Positions 7,314 through 8,958 of a stretch of DNA of 8,958 bases are shown here, in pieces. The DNA is taken from assembly GCA_029256365.1 (NCBI GenBank), contig JAQSYB010000064.1:1-8958 (forward strand), read 5' to 3'. Each line of letters starts with the position of its first letter. The stretch's first letter is position 1. The translations under genes and the position numbers were made by a program. The stretch is from Clostridia bacterium. Its GTDB lineage: Bacteria > Bacillota > Clostridia > Lutisporales > Lutisporaceae. The notes below the pieces were generated by a model that ran no database searches, was not told the origin of the DNA, and saw only the letters and a program-made list of their open reading frames with translations.

Positions 7314-7511
7314 TAAAAGTTTTGTATACAGCGCAAAAATATACAGCTTGGTTGTACTTAACTGCTTGTGAAACTAAAAAGTCCTACCTGATTCAATGAG
7401 GCATCCGTGCCTCTGAATGCTAGCATCGTGCCAGACTTACGAACTTTTTAGCCTCACTTCACAGAGTACAACACAAACTGTATAACAAAGCGCCTTAATA
7501 CAAAGCTTTTA
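7314..7511. repeat. 198-bp near-symmetric palindromic element (MITE-like or structured RNA) between convergent genes
   Basis: Matching arms nest around a centre near 7405-7413. They are TAAAAG (7314-7319) with CTTTTA (7506-7511); TTTGTAT (7321-7327) with ATACAAA (7498-7504); GCGC (7331-7334, 7490-7493); TATACAG (7340-7346) with CTGTATA (7478-7484); GTTGTACT (7351-7358) with AGTACAAC (7465-7472); TGTGAA (7367-7372) with TTCACA (7458-7463); CTAAAAAGT (7374-7382) with ACTTTTTAG (7443-7451); ATTCA with TGAAT; and GAGGCA (7398-7403) with TGCCTC (7408-7413) around the tetraloop-sized TCCG. The sequence can fold into one long hairpin on either strand. It fills the convergent gap and could act as a two-way transcription barrier. 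No transposase or clear target-site duplication is visible. Confidence 0.8.
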
Positions 7512-7516
7512 TTTTT

Positions 7517-8461
7517 CTATAAATAGTCGTGACGTTTAAAATAGTACAGACAGATGGCAACGACCGCCAAGCTCAAACACATAACAAAGGGGTATCCGTA
7601 AATCCAGCTCAATTCCGGCATATGTGTAAAATTCATGCCATACCAACCTGCTATGAGTGTTAATGGAAGGAAAATAGTGGTGATAACTGTATAAAACTTC
7701 ATGGTCTTATTGAGTTTTATATCCACCTGTGCTTGATATGCTTCTCTTACCTGAGTTACATAATCCCTTAAATTCATAACGTTATGGTTTAGTCTTTGAA
7801 TCCGATTGATCAATATTTTAAAATATCTGATAGCGCCTTCGTCAATTAGGCCATTTTCATTTTCCTCAAGATCTTCTGAAATATCGATCAGAGGCTCATA
7901 ATAGCGCTTTAAATACAACAGCTGTTTGCGTAGCTTTATTATTTGTTCCGTAAAGTCCTTATCGACTCCTGATAACACTTGTTCCTCAAGTGCTGCTATA
8001 CTTGATTCAATCTTTTTTAAAATAACATTATCCATTGAGGTTAACCGGTCTAAGAGCATATATAAAATCTTTGATTCATTGATATTATAATTGGGTGAAT
8101 CTTGAACATTTTGTGTGATTTCACTTTTTATCTGTTCAATCAACTTATTCTTGCCCTTTGAAATAAAAATCAAATAATTCCTTGTGATATAAAAATTAAT
8201 CTCCTTGGCTTCGAACCAATTATCAACATACTGAATAATATTGATTACCCCGAAACTCATTTCATCATAAACTTCAAGCCTAGGATGCTGTTTGGAGCTG
8301 CTGCATTCTAATACAGTAGACTGATGAAATCGAAAGATGTCATTATGCTTACTGATTTCATCCGGTTCGGCTATCATCCAATAATGCTCCTGTTGTGCAT
8401 TCTTAAAATCATTGAAGTCAACTGATTCTAATATATTTTTATTAATTCTGTATATCTCCAT
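7517..8461 (-). CDS. corA: CorA-type magnesium/divalent cation transport protein
   Basis: A 314-residue protein with the CorA plan: an N-terminal alpha/beta cytoplasmic domain, a long helical stretch (about 125-255, many Lys/Glu/Leu residues) forming the stalk, and two C-terminal membrane helices (about 255-274 and 289-307). The signature GMN (275-277, within WYGMNF) at the pore mouth directly follows TM1 and is diagnostic. The basic tail KRHDYL is cytoplasmic. CorA proteins form homopentamers that pass Mg2+ (also Co2+ or Ni2+) into the cell. The periplasmic loop (FTHMPELSWIYGYP) carries the usual acidic residue. The start ATG has AGGTG five bases upstream. It is transcribed alone toward the palindromic element. 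The exact ion is not decidable from the sequence; the CorA family assignment is secure. Confidence 0.93.
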   Translation of the reverse strand: MEIYRINKNILESVDFNDFKNAQQEHYWMIAEPDEISKHNDIFRFHQSTVLECSSSKQHPRLEVYDEMSFGVINIIQYVDNWFEAKEINFYITRNYLIFISKGKNKLIEQIKSEITQNVQDSPNYNINESKILYMLLDRLTSMDNVILKKIESSIAALEEQVLSGVDKDFTEQIIKLRKQLLYLKRYYEPLIDISEDLEENENGLIDEGAIRYFKILINRIQRLNHNVMNLRDYVTQVREAYQAQVDIKLNKTMKFYTVITTIFLPLTLIAGWYGMNFTHMPELSWIYGYPFVMCLSLAVVAICLYYFKRHDYL

Positions 8462-8496
8462 TTTATCACCTGCCTTATATTAGATGTTCTATCTCT

Positions 8497-8525
8497 ATTG
8501 TAGCATGAAATAACATATTTGTATT
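8497..8525 (-). promoter_or_regulatory. Candidate extended -10 promoter of corA
   Basis: Minus-strand TACAAT (8502-8497) is preceded by TGC, giving an extended -10 of the form TGnTAnAAT. The hexamer 17 bases upstream (AATACA, 8525-8520) matches the -35 consensus only in three positions, which is acceptable for an extended -10. It lies about 36 bases before the ATG. Confidence 0.5.
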
Positions 8526-8548
8526 AAAGTACAATCTTAATACAAATA
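8516..8548. promoter_or_regulatory. Perfect 12-bp inverted repeat with 9-bp spacer, candidate operator upstream of corA
   Basis: TATTTGTATTAA (8516-8527) and TTAATACAAATA (8537-8548) are exact reverse complements. The left arm covers the likely -35 region of corA and the right arm touches the T-run of the upstream gene's terminator. Position and symmetry fit a dimeric regulator site. A hairpin at the 5' end of an mRNA is unlikely because it lies upstream of the -10. Confidence 0.5.
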
Positions 8549-8584
8549 AAAGAGCACCTACCTTGAACCAAAGTAAGGTGCTCT
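8547..8584 (-). terminator. Rho-independent terminator of the right-edge gene
   Basis: On the minus strand AGAGCACCT (8584-8576) pairs with AGGTGCTCT (8559-8551), with partial further pairing toward the loop. It is followed by TTTATTT. It lies 22 bases after the TAG of the gene at 8607 and isolates it from corA. Confidence 0.82.
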
Positions 8585-8606
8585 ATATGCTCCTTCGCTT
8601 TCGCTG

Positions 8607-8958
8607 CTATATATCGTTTTCCAGCATAAAAATCTTCCATTCACTATTTACTTTCTTAAAATGCAGATACCAAAGCTGTGGTGCTTTCATGTCTTCCAAG
8701 ATTAATTCCATACTACAGGTTACAGTTTCATCATCCTGTATCACATGCCAGCGTTGTATTGCTTTTACAAGCTTCTTGTCCGTGGCCATATAGCCCTCAA
8801 CATGCACTCCATTACCAATATATCTAATAAAGCTAGAACCATCCTTGGATCTTATGTATTCTGCATTCGAATCCAACAGCTTCTCAATGTTTACATCATT
8901 CTTATCAAAAACAGCCTGAACGAATTCTCCTGACTTATCTGATATAATATGATCTATC
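8607..8958 (-). CDS. Small protein with NTF2/SnoaL-like appearance (partial, N-terminus beyond right edge)
   Basis: The frame is open from the right edge to TAG at 8607-8609 and gives at least 116 residues. A TTG at 8876 is in frame but has no reason to be the start, because the coding pattern continues upstream to the edge (FVQAVFDKNDVNIEKLLDSNAEYI). The visible part has a helix-like segment followed by alternating beta-type strands: SFIRYIGNGVHVEGYM, KAIQRWHVIQDDETVTCSMELILE and QLWYLHFKKVNSEWKIFMLE. The last stretch, ending in 'W+i....', is common in NTF2-like cone folds and DUF4878-type proteins. No membrane segment is visible in this part; a signal peptide could lie outside the window. 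Function unknown; the fold guess is tentative. It ends in a clear terminator and seems unrelated to corA. Confidence 0.7.
   Translation of the reverse strand, partial: IDHIISDKSGEFVQAVFDKNDVNIEKLLDSNAEYIRSKDGSSFIRYIGNGVHVEGYMATDKKLVKAIQRWHVIQDDETVTCSMELILEDMKAPQLWYLHFKKVNSEWKIFMLENDI

Noticed and set aside
7384..7418. Classical rho-independent terminator at the centre of the 7314-7511 palindrome
   Set aside because: The GAGGCA/TGCCTC stem is not followed by a T-run on either strand, so it is not a textbook terminator even though the whole element may block transcription.
8607..8876. Complete 89-residue gene starting at TTG 8876
   Set aside because: The same frame continues without a stop to the right edge with protein-like sequence, so the gene is longer and truncated by the window.
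1..8958. CRISPR array, tRNA, rRNA or integrase/transposase gene
   Set aside because: No regularly spaced direct repeats, no cloverleaf-like segment recognised and no recombinase motif seen in any credible frame.

Overview
The window reads as low-GC chromosomal DNA from an anaerobic Firmicute, probably a member of the Clostridia. This rests on AT-rich codon use, GGAGG-type ribosome binding sites, a TTG start, densely coupled genes and the protein families present. It is an inference; no rRNA or other taxonomic marker is present.

Left part (1-5616, all minus strand): one tightly packed operon-like block, read right to left. It begins with a secreted/membrane-anchored 805-residue protein carrying a glutamine-amidotransferase-like (GATase-like) domain, started by TTG at 5616. 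This overlaps by one base (TAATG) an ABC-2 exporter ATPase, which overlaps by four bases (ATGA) an ABC-2 permease. After a 204-bp gap, largely filled by an imperfect inverted-repeat element (1242-1397), comes a membrane-anchored coiled-coil protein that runs off the left edge. Together they look like an ABC-2 export or remodelling machine with extracytoplasmic accessory parts. The general layout (ATPase, permease, GATase-like accessory protein) resembles GldA/GldF/GldG, but the substrate and role are unknown.

Centre (5617-6098): a 482-bp divergent intergenic region. It holds a leftward promoter candidate for the operon, a rightward promoter candidate with a perfect TATAAT, and a nested palindrome just upstream of the latter. 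It is followed by a plus-strand gene (6099-7268) for an RlmI/YwbD-type 23S rRNA cytosine-C5 methyltransferase.

Right part (7269-8958): the convergent gap between the methyltransferase gene and a minus-strand CorA-type divalent cation channel gene (7517-8461) is mostly occupied by a 198-bp nearly symmetric palindromic element (7314-7511). Upstream of corA lie an extended -10 promoter candidate, a perfect 12-9-12 inverted repeat and a clear intrinsic terminator. The terminator serves the last gene, the C-terminal part of a small protein with an NTF2/SnoaL-like look, which runs off the right edge.

The methyltransferase and CorA are ordinary housekeeping genes. The points most worth a second look are the ABC/GATase/coiled-coil cluster, the two palindromic elements and the two operator-like inverted repeats.
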